Assembly: GCA_018697195.1 (NCBI GenBank)
Contig: JAGMWU010000072.1
Coordinates: 124,001-188,000 of the forward strand
DNA length: 64,000 nucleotides
Direction: 5' to 3'
Source: Certhia americana
Lineage: Eukaryota > Chordata > Aves > Passeriformes > Certhiidae
Part shown: piece by piece, positions 21,601 through 34,300 of the stretch
How positions within the stretch are numbered: position 1 is the first letter of the stretch
Layout: every line of letters starts with the position of its first letter
Made by a program: the position numbers and the translations under genes
Notes under the pieces: generated by a model
Seen by the model: only the letters and a program-made list of their open reading frames with translations
Database searches by the model: none
What the model was told of the DNA's origin: nothing

Positions 21601-24600
21601 TAGAGAAGGGCAGTTCGACAGAAACCCCACAAGATGTGCTGCCCAGCACCTCTGTGTTTGAGGGGGCCCCACACCCCCTCCCAAAATGGGGAAACACCAT
21701 CTGCTCCATCAGGGATTGGCAGGAACCACAGCAACTCATCCTGCACAGAGATCTGATCTGGCTGTATGTGACAGTCCCCCAAATACTCCAGAGCAAGAAA
21801 ATAGAACATCACCCACAAGAAAGAAGGACCCACCCCAGACCCCAGCAAATGCCCTATGCCCCCCAGCAATCCTCTGGGTACCCAGCACTGGCTGGGCTAC
21901 CACTGATTTGCTCTGGTACAGGGCTAGGAGCAGAGCAAAGCCCTTGCCCAGCACCAGTCTAGGGGAAGCATCGGTCCCCAATGCCCCACAGCTCATGAAA
22001 CAGGAAACCAGTTTGACTTTCAGTTATTGAAACAGCTTGAGCTTTCAACACCTCCTGCCAGACATTGCCAGGAGAGGCCAGGGACATTACCATGAGCTCC
22101 AGCTGCCTGTGTCACCCATCCCAGTAAGGGTGCTGAAGAACTCTCCCCTCTGCAGGGCAGCAAGGACTGTGCCAAGAGGGGTTTAAGCTGGATATCAGGA
22201 AAAGGCTCTTCACCCAGAGGGCAGATGGGCACTGTTACAGACTCCCCAGGGAAGTGGTCATGGCCCCCAGCTTGCCAGATTTTAAGTACTGTTTGGAAAA
22301 CACTCTCAGGAACACAGTGGGATTTTTGGAGTTGTCCTGTGGAGGGTCAGAAGTTGGACTCAATCCTTGTGGGTCCCTTCCAACTCAGGATATACTGATT
22401 CTGTGATTCTGAGCCAGAGAAGCTTAGGATGAGTTGGCCTTGTCCCATAATGGTGTCCACTGACACCTCCACAAGCTCTCCCAGTGATGCTGTATGGGGT
22501 GCTGGCTTCCCAGGGCTTTGGTTCTCACCACTAAGGGACAACACCCTATGGGGTTGGACAAATACCCTAAAGACCTGGCTTTGCTGCAGGGCAGTGGTGC
22601 TCTAAAAACCTCCCAATAAAATGAAACTGAAGCCTTGGGTAGCCCTGCCCCAGTCACACCCATCCTTGTGCTGTACCTGATAGTGTGGGACAGAGCCAGG
22701 ATCCCCAGCACAAAGAAATACATGGAAAGCAGAAGGTTGATGTACTCTTGAGAGAATATCTGCAAGACAAAACCACAGAGGCATTAGTTACCACAGCATC
22801 CTCCCCATCCTCATGCTCCTCTTGGCAGCTGCTGTGTCAGTGCTCCAGGGGGATGAGAAGAATAACTAGAATAACCCAAATTCCTGCATGCTGAGGGAGA
22901 ATATGTTGGAAATAGCCATGTGCTCAAAGAACCAGCACAATGGGCCCGTGAGCTGTAGCACATCTGTGAGCTGCTCAGGTCAAAAAATAACTCCAGTGCT
23001 GCAGAAAGGAGGCCAGAGCTTCCCCCACAGAGAAGGGAGAAAGGCACTGCTCCCAGGGGCTGCCCAAGCCCAGGGGAGCAGCAGCATCCCCTGCCCTAAT
23101 TAAACAGGGCATTATTAAAACTCCTGCCCTCCAAGTCACACGCTCCCTTACTGAATCATACCCCTACAAACCAGTGTGGAAGGATCCTGGGGCCCTCCAT
23201 GCTCTCCTGGAAGGGGGATGCTGGAATAGGAGAGCACACGGCACACAGCCATTAGCAGAGAAGGGACTGAACTGTACCATTCCCAACTCTGCACCTTAAC
23301 CCTCACCTACTGGCCAGGAGCATCCTGGCACCTTGCAGGTATCCCAAAACAGCACAGCTGGAAGCTGCCATGCCTACAGGGCCATTCTGTGCTGCAGCTC
23401 CCCAGACCCCTCTGGGAGCTCAGCCATGTGTCAGACCTGCATGGGCAGTGCAAGGTGTTTGAGGCCAAGACATCTTCTTCACACCACCAAAAACATGTGC
23501 TGCTGAGAGTTCCCATCCATTACTCAAGTCATCTGGCTCTAAACATCTAAAAGACTTCACCTGATTCAACAGGGGCTCCCCCAAGCTGTCCGCGGAAATG
23601 GCTCCAGGAGCACCACACAGAACCAGCAGCATTTTGCCCCCCTCAGAGCCCCTGCACTTTGCTGGCTCCAGCCGTGCCCTGCGGTTTTTCCCTGGAGGCA
23701 TGGAGAACTCAGGGCTATTTGCTCCTCGCAGCTCTCCAGAAACAACCTGTGCCCAAACAGGCTCTGATTTCCCCCAAGCTGTGACAATTCAGGCAAGAAC
23801 TGACGTCCTCCTGCACGGTGACACTGAAGAGCTTGATCTGTGCAGCCTTACACACCTTCTGTCCCAACACTAAGGGCCAAAACCAGAGTCACCCCATTAT
23901 GGGAGCTCCTGCCAGGCAGGAGGACATCCTGCCCCTGCTCCAGTGCTACTCACTTACTTTAAAGAAGAGGTAGAGCCCCAGGAGGGTGCAACTGGCAACA
24001 ATGGGAAAGCGGGCAGCGTCTCGGCTGGTAATGGTCTCTGGCATCTCCGAGGAGTTCTGGGGGAGAGAAGGATAGAACAGGAATGGATCAGCCCTACTCT
24101 GGCTTCACACCTGAGCAGAGGTGAACAGACACAACATGCAGGGCTCCACAGTGGTTTTGAGAGGGACAAAACACCCGCTAGCCCCTGCTATATCCGGAGA
24201 TGAGGCTGTATCAGAGGCCGAGCCTGAGCTGGAAAACACAAACCTCGCACTTGTCCTTCCCAGGACAGCCAACATTTACTGCTTTTCTCCTCTTGGAAAA
24301 GGAAGAAATCCTGTGCTGGCATTGTTCCTTTCTCCCCTGCCCAGAGGGTTGCTGGGCTCCCTCATCGCTCACGCCCAGCCAGCCCCATCTGTGCCACCAT
24401 CTGTGATCACCCTGTGCACGACATGTCTCTTCAGCCACCTTCTCATCCCTCACCTTGCTCTTGGGACTCTCCTTGTGCTAAAAAGCCCCAGATTTATAAA
24501 CCCCTTCCAAGACATTTTAGCACCAGCTCAACTAGCCCCTTTCAAGCCATTTCCCACAGGAGACCATCAGCTTTCAGAGGAGGCAGAGGGCTGCCTGTTT

Positions 24601-25551
24601 TCTGCCTGTTCCCTGCCCATTCCAGGCCCAGCTGGCTGCTGCTCAGAGATCTAATCTCACTCAGGCAAACACCTGCGGCCAGCACAGATCGAGGGCACCT
24701 CAAAAGCCCTTGTGCAGCTTATCCTGGGCACGGCAGTTGTCATGCTGGGCACGGCAGCACAGAGGTGCCCAAATCCCTGCTGCTCCCTGCAGAGTGAGAG
24801 ATGAGAACCCCCACCCTGAACTATGGCTGGGCATTGCTGACAGCCCCCCACTGCCTGGGCTGCCAGAAGCCCCCAAGATCAGCTGAAGCCCCTGATATGA
24901 GGCTTAAGGGCAGACAAGGAGATTTTAAAAATAGCAATAGATCAGACTGTGTCAAACAGTCCTTCCTCCTGAGCTACAGCAGCCAAACCGTTGGGATTGA
25001 AGCCTCTGCTATGAAATGCAGAGAACAGCGGGAGGAGTACCGGGACAGAACAGGGTGTGCAGGCAGGAGAACACCCCCAGACCGGCCCCAGTGCTGCAGG
25101 GCATAGCCACACACGAGTTCCCCCAGCACAGCTCCTCTTGAGCAGGACAAGGGACTGTTGTGTTTTGCAGCAATTGAATTTATCAGGGCGGTGAGGACGT
25201 GGCTGGAAAAACCCCTGGGGAAGCCAACTCTCTCCCCGGGCTCCCCTTCTGGGCTTCCAGGCCCAGCACCGGGGCGGGGGCCATGCAGCTGCCGTAGAAC
25301 GGGACGCCCGGAGGGGACCCTTGGGAAGGGGCGAGGCCTGCAGGCCCGGCTGCCCCGAGCCGCGGGGGTACCTTGCTCTTGGCGCAGCTGACGGAGCGCA
25401 GCGCCCCGAAGAAGATGGGCAGCAGCGCCATGAGGACGAGGCTGCCGTAGGCCAGCGCCATGCCCTCGGGGGTGGCGGGCGGGCGGGCGGGGGTGCCGGC
25501 CCCAGGCGCGGCCCCGGCGGCGCTGCCGTTGTGCGCCGCGGGCTCCTCCAT
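12604..25551 (-). CDS. HM13: HM13, signal peptide peptidase (intramembrane aspartyl protease)
   Basis: SPP cleaves leftover signal peptides within the ER membrane. Twelve coding exons, in order: 25372-25551, 23958-24056, 22677-22759, 21497-21585, 20645-20730, 20407-20532, 18467-18524, 17747-17830, 17393-17429, 16314-16416, 15450-15535, 12604-12685. All have GT/AG junctions and matching phases; the sum is 1113 nt, 370 aa plus stop (human 377). Catalytic motifs are intact: YD (FIYDVFW, Asp about 218), GLGD (LGLGDIVIPG, Asp about 264) and PAL (316-318). Nine membrane segments are expected. The C-terminus KKEK fits a KKXX ER-retrieval signal. N-glycosylation sequons are near residues 8 (NGS) and 61 (NSS). 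ATG 25551 (MEEPAAHNGS) aligns with the mammalian N-terminus; an in-frame ATG at 25584 is an alternative. The promoter is a CpG island (25370-25800). Introns hold two CR1 fragments and a TTTG repeat. Confidence 0.98.
15695..15936 (+). mobile_element. CR1 LINE 3'-end fragment (HM13 intron)
   Basis: The sequence follows the 3' tail of avian CR1: TTGGATATTAGGAGGAAATTC, a GTGAGGGTGATGAGA segment, CTGCCCAGAGAAGCTG, GTTCAAGGCCAGGTTGGA, and the closing CATTCTGGGATTCTGTGA. It is 5'-truncated, as nearly all CR1 copies are, and lacks the reverse-transcriptase domain. The 73-aa open frame across it is a remnant, not a gene. Confidence 0.92.
18091..18205. repeat. (TTTG)n/T-rich simple repeat in an HM13 intron
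   Basis: A T homopolymer is followed by irregular TTTG/TTTTTG units. The run-length variation makes this stretch prone to sequencing error. It produces a spurious Phe/Val/Cys-rich open frame. Confidence 0.95.
18525..20406. other. HM13 intron 6
   Basis: A 1.9-kb intron between the exon ending in the YD-motif region and the short exon encoding VFGTNVMVTVAKSFEAPIK. No additional exon, RNA gene or clear transposon is recognised. Confidence 0.6.
22170..22416 (+). mobile_element. CR1 LINE 3'-end fragment (HM13 intron 3)
   Basis: A second 5'-truncated CR1 tail: AAGCTGGATATCAGGAAAAG, a CTTCACCCAGAGGGCAG segment, CTCCCCAGGGAAGTGGTCA and the closing CCTTCCAACTC...TGATTCTGTGATTCTGA. It diverges from the copy at 15.7 kb, so it comes from a different CR1 subfamily or age. 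It lies in the same orientation, antisense to HM13. Confidence 0.9.
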
Positions 25552-25800
25552 GGCGGCGGCTCCCACCGCGGGCCGCACCGACACGTCCCCCCTTTACCGG
25601 CCGGACGTGCGTCACACGCAGCGGCGCTGAGGCCGGCCCCGCCCCGGCGGCCCCGTTGCCAGGAGAAGGGCAGGGCCCGGGCGGCCGCGCTGCCACCGCC
25701 GCCACCGGGACGGGGCCCGGCACTGCCCGACCCTCCCGGCCCGACCCTCCCGGCCCAGCCCGTGTGACAGGGGCAAGGGAAAGCCCGAGCAGGCCCCTGC
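25370..25800 (-). promoter_or_regulatory. HM13: CpG-island promoter and first exon of HM13
   Basis: Dense CpG sequence surrounds the HM13 start codon at 25551 and includes CCCCGCCCC-type GC boxes. No TATA box is seen, as expected for a housekeeping ER protein. Confidence 0.65.
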
Positions 25801-28320
25801 GGGCAGGGAGCCCGGTTTCCCGCTGCCCCCATGGAGCACGAACGCGGAGGTGGCAGCTCCAGGTGCCATCGACACCATCGAGTTGGGTCGGGGGCTGCCC
25901 TGAGTTTTCTTGCCCCGAGTTTTCCTGCCCCGAGTTTTCCTGCCCCGAGTTTTCCTGCCCCGAGTTTTCTTGCCCCGAGTTTTCTTGCCCCGAGTTTTCC
26001 TGCCCCGGGTTTTCCTGCCCCGGGTTTTCCTGCCCCGGGTTTTCTTGCCCCGGGTTTTCTTGCCCCGGGTTTTCTTGCCCCGAGTTTTCCTGCCCCGGGT
26101 TTTCCTGCCCTGAGCTTTCCTGCCCTGAGTTTTCCTGCCCTTCTCCGTTTCCAAGGACCTGCGTCCCCGTTCTTGGAAAGCACCCTGGCGGCTCTCAGCC
26201 CACCCGTGGTCGCAGCAAACAGCCCCCCTGTAAAATGCCCTATAAATGACAGCAAATTCTCCCCACGGGCTGGATGGGGACCAGGGCTCTGCTGGAAAAT
26301 TGGCCGAAATGTGTGTTTTCCTCGCAAATACTCCAAGCCACCGGCAGCTCAGCTGTGCCACCGAGCCTTCTCCTCCTCCTCACCGGGATGGAAGTCTGCT
26401 GAGGAGCAAAAATCGGTGAAGGTTTGAGCTCAGTGAAATGGTGCTGCCCCCAGTTTAGATCTGAGCCATGGGTAGGAGATGGGAGCACAGCAGGGATTAA
26501 AACACGAGCCTTTAATTTTTTTAGAAATGCCTTTTAAATTTTGTATTTTAAATAAAAGGAATCTATTTCGGGCCCGGGGTGATTCATAGTTCCGTGTTTC
26601 AGGCGGAGGGCAGATGGGAAGGCCTCCTGGGAGCCCCTCTCTGCGGGGTTGGCCTTCTGCCCGGGATGCTGCCCTCTCCCTGCCACTGCAGTTCCCAGAG
26701 CACAGAAGGATGGGCAGCAGAAGGCAGAGTGCCCACACACCCCCCTGCATCCCACCCTGCTGCCTGCCATGGCCCAGCCTGGCACAGCACAGCTCCTGAC
26801 CCCATCACTGTACCCCCTTCTAAATCCCAGCCTGGCTTGGGAATCCTCACAAAGGGCAGAGAGATGGGGGAGTCTGGAGCTGCTGTCCCAGGGTGGCCAC
26901 ATGCCAGCAAGGAGCCAGCAGGGTCCTGTGGAGGTGGGAGCAGGGTGGTGGGCACCGGGGCTGGTGGCACCAGGGAGCCCATGGGATGGGGGGAGAGTGT
27001 ACTAGGGCTGGTGGTCACCCAGGGATGGATGGCATTGGGACGGATGGCCACCCAGAGGCAGATGGCACTGGGATAGCCCCGAGAGCACTCGCTGGAGCAG
27101 CTGGTACCACCGAGACCAGGCACCACCTTCCCCAGGCGTGGGCCCAGATGGGGACCACAGGCATTCCTTGGCCCCCTGCCAGCACCTCCTCCTTCCACCC
27201 TCCCTCTTCCTTCCACCCTCTCTCCGTTTCCCAGCGCCTCACCGTGGCCCCCCTTGGCCTCTCCTCCCACTCCTCCCATCCTCCAGCACGGCCGCATTTT
27301 TCTGGGTTTGAGCTCATTCTTTCCACTCCCCTCTCTGCTGACTGCCAACTTTCCATCCCATGGCCCCCCTCCCCCGTCTCCCGCCACAGGGAAACACCAG
27401 CTGCAGCTGCAGGAGGGACCGGCAGCAGCAAGGAGCCCCCTGTCCCTCGGGTGCAGCCCCCAACCCCAGCTGCAACCCCTGGTGTCTGCACCACAGCATC
27501 AGGAATCGGTGAGCCGGGAGCTCCAGGGCAGAGCAGTAGGAGCAGAGCAGCAGCCAGGATGGAGTAGCAATGCCATGGGCGCTAAGCAGCATGGAAAAAA
27601 ATTCTGAGCATCCACCTCCCCATTTGTGAGGGCAAAGCTTGGGATTTGGGACAGGATGCTGCCCCATCCCAGTGCTCCATTTGTGCCAGCTACAGCCAGT
27701 GGTTCCTCGCAGTCTGACCACAGAGCGAGTGGAAACTCCCGACCCGGGTAGGAGGGCACCGCTGATCCTCCCTGGCATCGGGCCCGGGATGCTGAGCAGG
27801 TTCCCTCATGGTATCCCAGCTGCTGGATGGCAGCACAGCCTAAAAACAACAGGCAAATCCCACACAGCTCCAGCATCGCCTCCTGGGTGCCCAGGGTCAC
27901 TCCCTGCTTGCTGCAGCCAAGCACGTCCTTTCCCGGCTGTGCCATTCCACTTGGCTCCTGCTCCCTGCCTCTTCCTGGGGCACCAGGAGCCACCAAGAGC
28001 CCAACTCCCTGCCCAGACTGTGACTCCCACGGTGCTCAGGGGCTTTAAACCTGCAGCTCAGCAGAGCTCAGCCCTTCCCAGAGGCTTTTCCAGAGCTGGG
28101 AAATGCAGGGGGCTTTACAGGGGATGATGCTGGCCAAAAGAAAACCCTGGAGGCTCTCCCTGCCCCAAGATACTCCATCTAATAGAGGAGCCAGCCCAGG
28201 CCTGGCTAGAGCAGGAAGCAGATCCTCAGCCCTAGCCATAGGCAAGGAACAGAGCTTCATTCTGACCATGTGGCTCTGGGATGTGGCTCCCCAGGGCAGG
28301 GTCCCAGCAGAGATCAGCAC
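25800..28320. other. Intergenic DNA between HM13 promoter and REM1 3' end
   Basis: Contains the 15-bp minisatellite and an AT-rich island at about 26500-26580 (TTTAAATTTTG, AATAAAAGG). The rest is GC-rich sequence with degenerate GGATGG-type runs near 26980-27080. No exon with splice support was found. Confidence 0.55.
25897..26144. repeat. 15-bp minisatellite upstream of HM13
   Basis: About 16 near-identical tandem copies of TGCCCCGAGTTTTCC (variants GGG/GAG and CC/CT). As 15 is a multiple of three, the array is open in several frames: FSCPE-type repeats on plus, GRKTR-type on minus. These mimic proteins but have no gene context. The array begins about 350 bp upstream of the HM13 ATG. Confidence 0.95.
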
Positions 28321-28333
28321 CTCCCTGATGTGA

Positions 28334-28339
28334 TTTATT
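28334..28339 (-). terminator. REM1: Poly(A) signal of REM1 (AATAAA)
   Basis: AATAAA is read on the minus strand about 560 bp downstream of the REM1 stop at 28900. It predicts a 3' UTR of roughly 0.57 kb. Confidence 0.65.
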
Positions 28340-28899
28340 CTGCAGATCAAGGGTTTCCCCATCACACCAGTACAGAGAGAGCACAGAAACACTGGTGCCA
28401 ATGAGACATGGCACAAAGCCCTGGCACAGCAGGGTCAGGGTACCAGGTGACACCACTGGTGCTCCCCTGCCCCCTCTTCCCAGCCAGGCTCCAGGCTGTC
28501 CAAGGTGGACAATGCCATGGTGCCCTTATCAATCCCTGCTGCCTTGCGAAGGACAGCACTGTGAGCAAACCTACCACATTCCTTGGAGCCTCCATCCCTG
28601 CTCTAGGGCACAGCCACCCTTATGGCTCTGCAGGAGCAGCTGGGATCCAAAATCTCACCATCCCAAGTGCAGGTAGCCATCCCATGCTCTACTCCATGAA
28701 CCTGGCCCCACTTATCCCCTCTCCTGGAGGGGAGTGGCTGGATCCAGAGCACCTTCACATCCCTCAGCACCAGTGAAAACAGCTCCACATCCTCAGCATC
28801 GCTCCAGCCCTGTCTGAGCTCTCCACAGAGCCACTGGCCACACTGCTGGCAGAGAGCAGAGTCCCAGCTGGCATGTGTGGAGGGGCAGGACCGTGGTTT

Positions 28900-31076
28900 T
28901 CAGAGCACAGACAAGTCATGACAGGACTTGGAACGGACTTTGAGGGCCACTTTGCTGCTGTTCCTGGCCACCAGCCTGTCGAGGAAGTGCCGGGCTCTGC
29001 TGGCGAGGCTCTCCTTGTGCTTCTGGCCGGGCGTGGGGTGCAGGTGGGACTTTTTGCCCCCTTGGCGCAGGCGGATCTGCCGCACCACCCCCTCGAAGAG
29101 CTCGGCCACGTTGTGCTGCAGAGCTGCTGATGTCTCAATGAACTTGCAGTCGAAGACAGCAGCGCAGGCTTGTCCCTCTGCAAGGGAAGAGCAGGGAGGG
29201 GACATGGCCTTGCTGGCATCCCAAGTACTGTGGGACAGGCACTGCCACATGCACAATAGCAGCTGCACGTCTGGGGATGTGGGGAAAGCAGCTGGGCATG
29301 GAGCCCCCTCAGAGGTCTCCACCAGCCAGCAGCCTCACCCCCTACTCACCTTCCTCGGACACCTCACGACACCGCACCAGGTCGGTTTTGTTCCCCACCA
29401 GGATGATGGGGATGTCCTCAGCCTGGCGCGCACGGCGCAGTTGGATGCGCAGCTCTGAGGCACTCTCGAAGCTGTCCCGATCAGTGACAGAGTAAACGAT
29501 GATGTAGGCGTTCCCTACCTGCAGGCAGTGGCTGCGGCGCTGGCTCTCCTCACCCTGTCACCACACGGGGAACAAGATGTCACCAATCTCTGGCCATGAC
29601 CACTTCCAGAAGACAGCAGAGTGCCCTGGCACTGGGTGCACCCAGTGCACCCCACCAGCCCCCACACCGTGCAGAACAGATTTGTTGCCCTATTAATTAA
29701 ATCTTGGTTTTGAGGGGAGTTTTTGGGAGTTTTCCTCTCTATCAACAAACTGGGGCTGTGTGCTCAGCTTGGTGTGGGGAGGTGAGGCTGAATCCCCTGG
29801 GAATGCCCTAGGACAGTGTGGTGGGTGCTGCACTCTGCATGATCCAGGCATTGCTGGGCAGTGTGGGAATAAGCCATAGTGGAAAAAAAGGGGGCCATTG
29901 TTGGGGTGTCACAGTGCTGGGGCATTTCTGGGAGTGCAGGTAAGTGCCAAACCCAGCTTCAGTCCATGTGGGTGCTTCACCCCTGTCCACAGCTTGGGCA
30001 CTAACTCCATTCCCACTCCCGGGGACTCATTGTCTGGCAGCACCTACAGGAATGCAGGGCCCTGGCATGAAGGGAAGGAGGGAGGTGTTTGGAGGGAGGC
30101 AGTGACAGCAGCACTGGTGTTTCTGCCCAGGAGATACCTCATGTTCTGGGCATGAGGAATGCCCTATGCCAGGCTCCTGGGGGCATCGTTCTATCCGTTA
30201 AAATGTTCTGGCTGGCAATACCAACTCATGGATTTACCCAGTTGGAGCCTTCAGCCTCGCTCCCAAACCATTTCCATGCATTTTGTAGTGGGTTATAAGA
30301 ACCCAAACTGCAGAGAGCCTCCCATACCCGGGGAGGGTGGGCACAGATGTGACCCCAGCCTGTCTTGCCCAGTGTGTCTCCCGTGCTCCATGGTGGTGAG
30401 CCCTAGACACGGATGGGGCCCCAGGTTGCCCATCAAAGCGCTCAGAGGCCCCAAGACAGCACTTGTGCCCATACAATGTCCCCATGGCACATCCTGGCTC
30501 ACCCAGCTCACTCCAACACCCAGCCCCACCGTACCCGTTGCTCTGGCTCCCAGGTGTCCAGCACCAGCAGCGTGGTCTCCTCACCATCCACGGTCAGCCT
30601 GCGCTCGTACGCAGCCCCTGCGGGACACCGGGAGAACTCGGTCAGTGCCTCACTTCCCTGACAGCAGGGTCCCGGGCTCCTCTCCGCCTCGCACATGAGT
30701 TTGTCCCCTCATGGGGCCACTGCCCTACAGGTGACCCTGCAGCAGATCCCCCCAGCAGACACCCACCTCCGTGCTGTTCCAGCAGGTCCCTCTCGTGGAC
30801 GCCGGCGAAGAGGTTGACCAGGCTGGTCTTCCCCACGCCGGGGTCACCCAGCAGCACCACTCGGTACCGGGGCTCCCTGAGGCTTGGGGAGCCCGAGGAG
30901 TCGGGGGACCAGCTGCCGCGGAAGGCTCTGCCACCCGGCTCGGAGGCGGTGTGGCCGAGCTGGGGGTGGCAGGGCTCACCCCGCGAAATGGCCCCAGAGC
31001 CACCCGGCCGCGGGAGCGGAGTGCTGGCCCTCCGCCGCAGCGGGCTCCTGCTCCCGGGCTGCGTGTTCAGGGTCAT
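28900..31076 (-). CDS. REM1: REM1, RRAD/GEM-like (RGK) small GTPase
   Basis: RGK GTPases bind the beta subunit of voltage-gated calcium channels and suppress the current; they also affect the cytoskeleton. Exons: 30767-31076, 30535-30617, 29350-29554, 28900-29177. Junctions are GT/AG and in phase, total 876 nt, 291 aa (human 298). P-loop GDPGVGKTS is at about 77-85. The RGK-specific degenerate G3 DTWE replaces DxxG (124-127). NKTD is at about 186-189 and ETSA at about 214-217. There is no prenylation CAAX box. Instead the conserved RGK C-terminus (RSKSCHDLSVL) is present, including its calmodulin/14-3-3-type basic-serine context, and an N-terminal RRRAST site resembles the second 14-3-3 motif. 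ATG 31076 (MTLNTQ) matches the mammalian start; an in-frame ATG four codons upstream (MVLVMTLN) is less likely. A CpG island at 30.77-31.5 kb covers the first exon. Confidence 0.97.
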
Positions 31077-31099
31077 CACCAGCACCAAGGGCAGGGGGG

Positions 31100-34000
31100 C
31101 CGTAGGGAGGGCGGGGAGTGGGTGTCACCCCGAAGGACACCCGCACCCGACAGCCACCGACCGCGCCGGTGCCGCTCCCGCTCTGAGCCGATGGCAACTC
31201 GGGCACAACTTTCCCGGGACACCCGCACCGCCGTCCGCCCCGGGCTTTAAACCCCGGGAGGTGGAGCCCCTCGCCGCTCCGATCCCTCCCCCGCCGGACA
31301 CACCCCCGCCAGCCGCCTTGTCCCGGTCCCCGAGGTCCCCTCGGGGCTTGCGGTGCCGGGGAACGGCGAATTCCCCCAGGGACCCGTACCTCGGTCATGG
31401 GGAGCAACCAGGGATGGTTACACCGGGATGCTGCGGGATGTGCTGCCGCGGGCGGGGGCTCCACCACGCTCCGGTGCTGTGTAGAACAGCGTCATCCCGG
31501 TTCCCGGCCGTGGTTTCACCACCCTAGGTTCGGTTCCTCCAAGGAAGGAGCGAGCCGAGCCTGGTCCGGTCCTGCCCTGCCCAGGGGAGGATGTGCTTTT
31601 TCAGGATCTAGAAGCCTGGAGCCTGGCTGTGCAGCTCTATCTCCAAAATACAACGATGGAATACAAAGCTGGGGCTCCCCTGGCACTGGGAATAGCAGGA
31701 ACTGTTTTTATTTAAACCTGTCTGTTAATCCTGGACACTGGCAGCGCTGTCCCAAGTGTCCCAGTGCGGGTAGTGTTCTGACCCTACACTGGGTCACCAG
31801 TCCACCCACACTGGGATATACTGGTAGAGCTTCATGGCACCAGGGCTGGTCCCAGAATATCTCTCATGATCAGAGCACAGCAATGGGGAGAGCAGGAATG
31901 ACAATAACATCTTTATTGTGCCATAAAATCGCATCAGCAAATGCCCAAGGTGCTGAGCAGGACTGGAGGGAAGAAGGGCTGATGGCAGTGGAGTCAGCTT
32001 GGCACCTCAGCCAAGCCTGGCTGCTCCAGGTACTGAGATCAGACAAGTGACACCAGATGAGTGTTCCCACCATTCCTTGGTGGGAATGCTGAGGACCACC
32101 TCAGCATAGACCTGAAACAGAGGAGAGTTAGGAGGGCCAAAACACAGAGAGGGAATAAGCTGCTGTGCTTTGGCTGTTTCAGTATGAGGAGGAGCAGGGT
32201 GACTGCTCAGAGGGGTCCCGTTCCTTGCATGGCAGTCCTGTCATCAGGGGACACAATGTGGGTGGAGGGAAGCCTGCCTTTTGTCAGCTGTGCCACCCTC
32301 TCTATGTTCCCAGGGTCCTGCAGTGGCTTTCAGCGGGATCAGCCCAGAAAATTGTTCTGGGACACAGTACCATGCAAGCAGCTAGGGGAAGAGAGAAACA
32401 CTTTTAAACCAGGTGAGGGTAGTGCCCAGCTCTTTAGTGTAAACCAGAGCCAAACCTGACCCCCAGTCAATCCAGCAGTATTTTCTCGTGGTCAGGAGTG
32501 GCTGACTGCTCTGCAACCACCAAAATCGATTCCAGCCCAAACCCTGTTCCACCAACCTCAGACCACCCTCTGTATGGCAGGCTCAGCTCTTGCCATCCTT
32601 CCCAGAACAACAGAGCCAGACACAACTGGGGCTCTGAGAAGGAGAAGGAATGAATTCAGCTGCTCTTATTGTCAATCCTGAAAGACAAACAGAAGCAGAG
32701 AAAGCCCGCTGGAGCAGCCAGGTACATCTGCTTTCTCGCAGTGGGGACAAGTGCGGCAAGCTGGGCTTGCTCAGAGCTGCCTCATCCATCTCCGTCTCAG
32801 CTGAGGACAAACTGTGCATCCAGAATGTCCCAGCATAGGGCTCAGACCTACCAGTGAAATCCACCCAGGGCCTCTGGAAACAGGAGGATTTTTAAGGAGG
32901 GGAAGCTGAAATGCAGATGGGAATGGATTTGGGGGCAGGGGGACAGCTCCTCTGGGCTCCACACATGCCAGCAACATGCAGGGACCCAGGGAGGGCCAGC
33001 ACAAGCACTGTGCTCTGCACCCTCACATTCCCAGGCTGAGCAATCTGTGGCTGATTTTGTTCTTTCAAGATGCAACTCCAGTGTCTGGAGGCAAAGGGTT
33101 AATTAGCAAAACGAAGGGCTGGTGATGTCGTGTGAAAAGTTGCAGGGAGGTCAGTGGGAAAGGGCTGAGGATGGTGGAGAGGGCTCTGGCACAGGCTCCC
33201 GCCTGTCAGGGCGGGTAAGCACCAAATGCCTGACTTGTGATGTTACAGAAACTTTCCACTTGGGCCTTCCTGCTATTTTTAACTCTTCTCCCATCCACCC
33301 TCAGTAACCCCAGCCCCACCAGCTGCTGAGACTAATTAATTCCCCTTTTTTATCATTTTTTTTTAAACAGAAAAAAAATTAAGTTCCACGAATCTATCAC
33401 ACAGCCATTTGCCTCCTCCCTCCTGACATGTTCCAGGCTTTCCTTCTCCTTCAGCTTGTGCCTCCATAGTTACAGCCATACCTGTCTTCCAGCTAAAACC
33501 CAGACCCTGGTGCAGGAGATCCAGCCCCCCTTGACACCCACACCACTGCTGCTCTGCTGGCTGAGTGTCTGCTCAACAGGATGATATTTTCATGAAAAAT
33601 AAACCCTGTGTGCACCCGGGGGGGCAGGAGCTGGGATACACCAGGAAGGAATGAGCAGACACCCCCCTCCCCCCCAGCACAGGTTGCTGTGTGTCACAGG
33701 GCTCTCTCCCTTCTGGCAGGCTGATGGGAAGATCATCCCCTCAGGGCAAATGGGATTCATTCTCAGAAATGGAATTGTTTGACATTTATAAGATCAACAC
33801 AGTGTCTTTAACCGAGGATGGAAAGCAAAGGTAACATGACTGTATAGACTCATTTCACAGTGATGTGAGCAAGTAGCTTCCCAGATTATTTTCCATTGTT
33901 TTTTTCTATTTCCTGGAGTACTGCCCTCACTGTGTCCAGCCAGTTCTGACAGTAGGTTTGCACCTTCATCCTCTGCACAGGGAGAAATCCAGTCGCTGCT

Positions 34001-34300
34001 GATTCCTCAGAGCTGGGAAATGTCCCCTTGCACCAACCCTGACCTTACCCTCAGGCACTGCTGTTTGCACTGGCTGCACGGAGGAATCTGTCACTGTGCC
34101 TGGTGCCACTCTGCGCGGGAGTGGCTCTGGGAAGCAGAGTGGTGCTCTAGCAGCCAGCTGGAGCCAGGGACAGTAAGGAGGAATGGATTCAGTAGGCTGT
34201 TTCAGGGGTGATACTGCTGCTGGTCTATGGGGAACACCTCCCGGCTTGCTCTTTTGTCCATTTGGCAGCCTCTGCGCCTCCTGGCACACGCTACATCCCA
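31100..34300. other. Intergenic DNA between REM1 and the SOX12 locus
   Basis: CpG-rich to about 31530 (REM1 promoter side), then mostly unique sequence. A well-formed minus-strand AATAAA in an AT-rich setting (plus 31911-31916) hints at an unrecognised transcript end. Runs of T/A lie at 33340-33385. No protein-coding exon was recognised. Confidence 0.5.

Noticed and set aside
25897..26144. Repeat-protein frames (FSCPE-type plus, GRKTR-type minus) resembling a basic-repeat protein
   Set aside because: They come from a 15-bp minisatellite that is open in several frames at once, with no start context, splice sites or conserved flank.
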